Below, in pieces: positions 5,947 through 6,061 of a stretch of DNA of 6,061 bases. Source of the stretch: Acidobacteriota bacterium (lineage in GTDB: Bacteria; Acidobacteriota; Vicinamibacteria; Vicinamibacterales; Vicinamibacteraceae). The translations under genes and the position numbers were made by a program. The stretch is taken from contig JACDAO010000001.1 of the NCBI GenBank assembly GCA_013695405.1, forward strand, positions 1-6,061. Reading direction: 5' to 3'. Within the stretch, counting starts at the first letter, position 1. Every line of letters begins with the position of its first letter. The notes beneath the pieces are model-generated. The model worked only from the letters and a program-made list of their open reading frames with translations. It was not told the DNA's origin and did no database searches.

Positions 5947-6061
5947 GGCGAAGCGCCGCGGGGCCGGGCAGCGCCAGCGGATGGTACCGCACCGTGCATC
6001 CGAATCGGGCCGGCCGTCGTAGGACGTTGGGGCGTGACCACGCTGGTGGCTAACCCTGGCC

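Overview
This is a GC-rich chromosomal window from a Gram-negative bacterium. The evidence for Gram-negative is two separate outer-membrane-type proteins, one with a signal peptide and both with a C-terminal Phe of the beta-barrel insertion type. High GC, a multi-PAS kinase, an HDOD protein and a DUF481 porin-like protein together would fit Acidobacteriota (Vicinamibacteria-like) or a myxobacterial/deltaproteobacterial soil lineage. That placement is inference only; no marker gene is present.

Layout. At the left edge is the last 25 codons of a plus-strand gene, possibly an alpha/beta hydrolase. Everything else lies on the minus strand. Read in the direction of transcription (right to left) the order is: DUF481 outer-membrane beta-barrel protein (5946-5116), HDOD-domain protein (5047-4172), a 283-bp hairpin-rich intergenic region, a soluble PAS-PAS histidine kinase (3888-2053), its overlapping LuxR-type response regulator (2060-1314), a 285-bp gap, then a secreted protein with a small N-terminal beta domain and a C-terminal outer-membrane barrel (1028-189). 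The last gene is convergent with the left-edge fragment.

How the genes may work together. Kinase and regulator overlap by 8 bp (ATGAGTGA) and are almost certainly a cognate two-component pair that is translationally coupled. The kinase has no membrane segment, so it should sense something in the cytoplasm through its PAS domains. The DUF481 and HDOD genes are 68 bp apart and may be co-transcribed. The downstream outer-membrane gene is a plausible but unproven target of the regulator. No tRNA, rRNA, CRISPR, transposase, phage or toxin-antitoxin genes were seen.

I found no clearly new multi-gene system; the region looks like ordinary chromosomal signalling and envelope genes. The points most worth a second look are the structured intergenic region at 3889-4171 (including a 50-codon plus-strand frame with a perfect Shine-Dalgarno), the pairing of a HisKA-type kinase with a LuxR-HTH regulator, the kinase's long ATP lid, and the two-domain outer-membrane protein.
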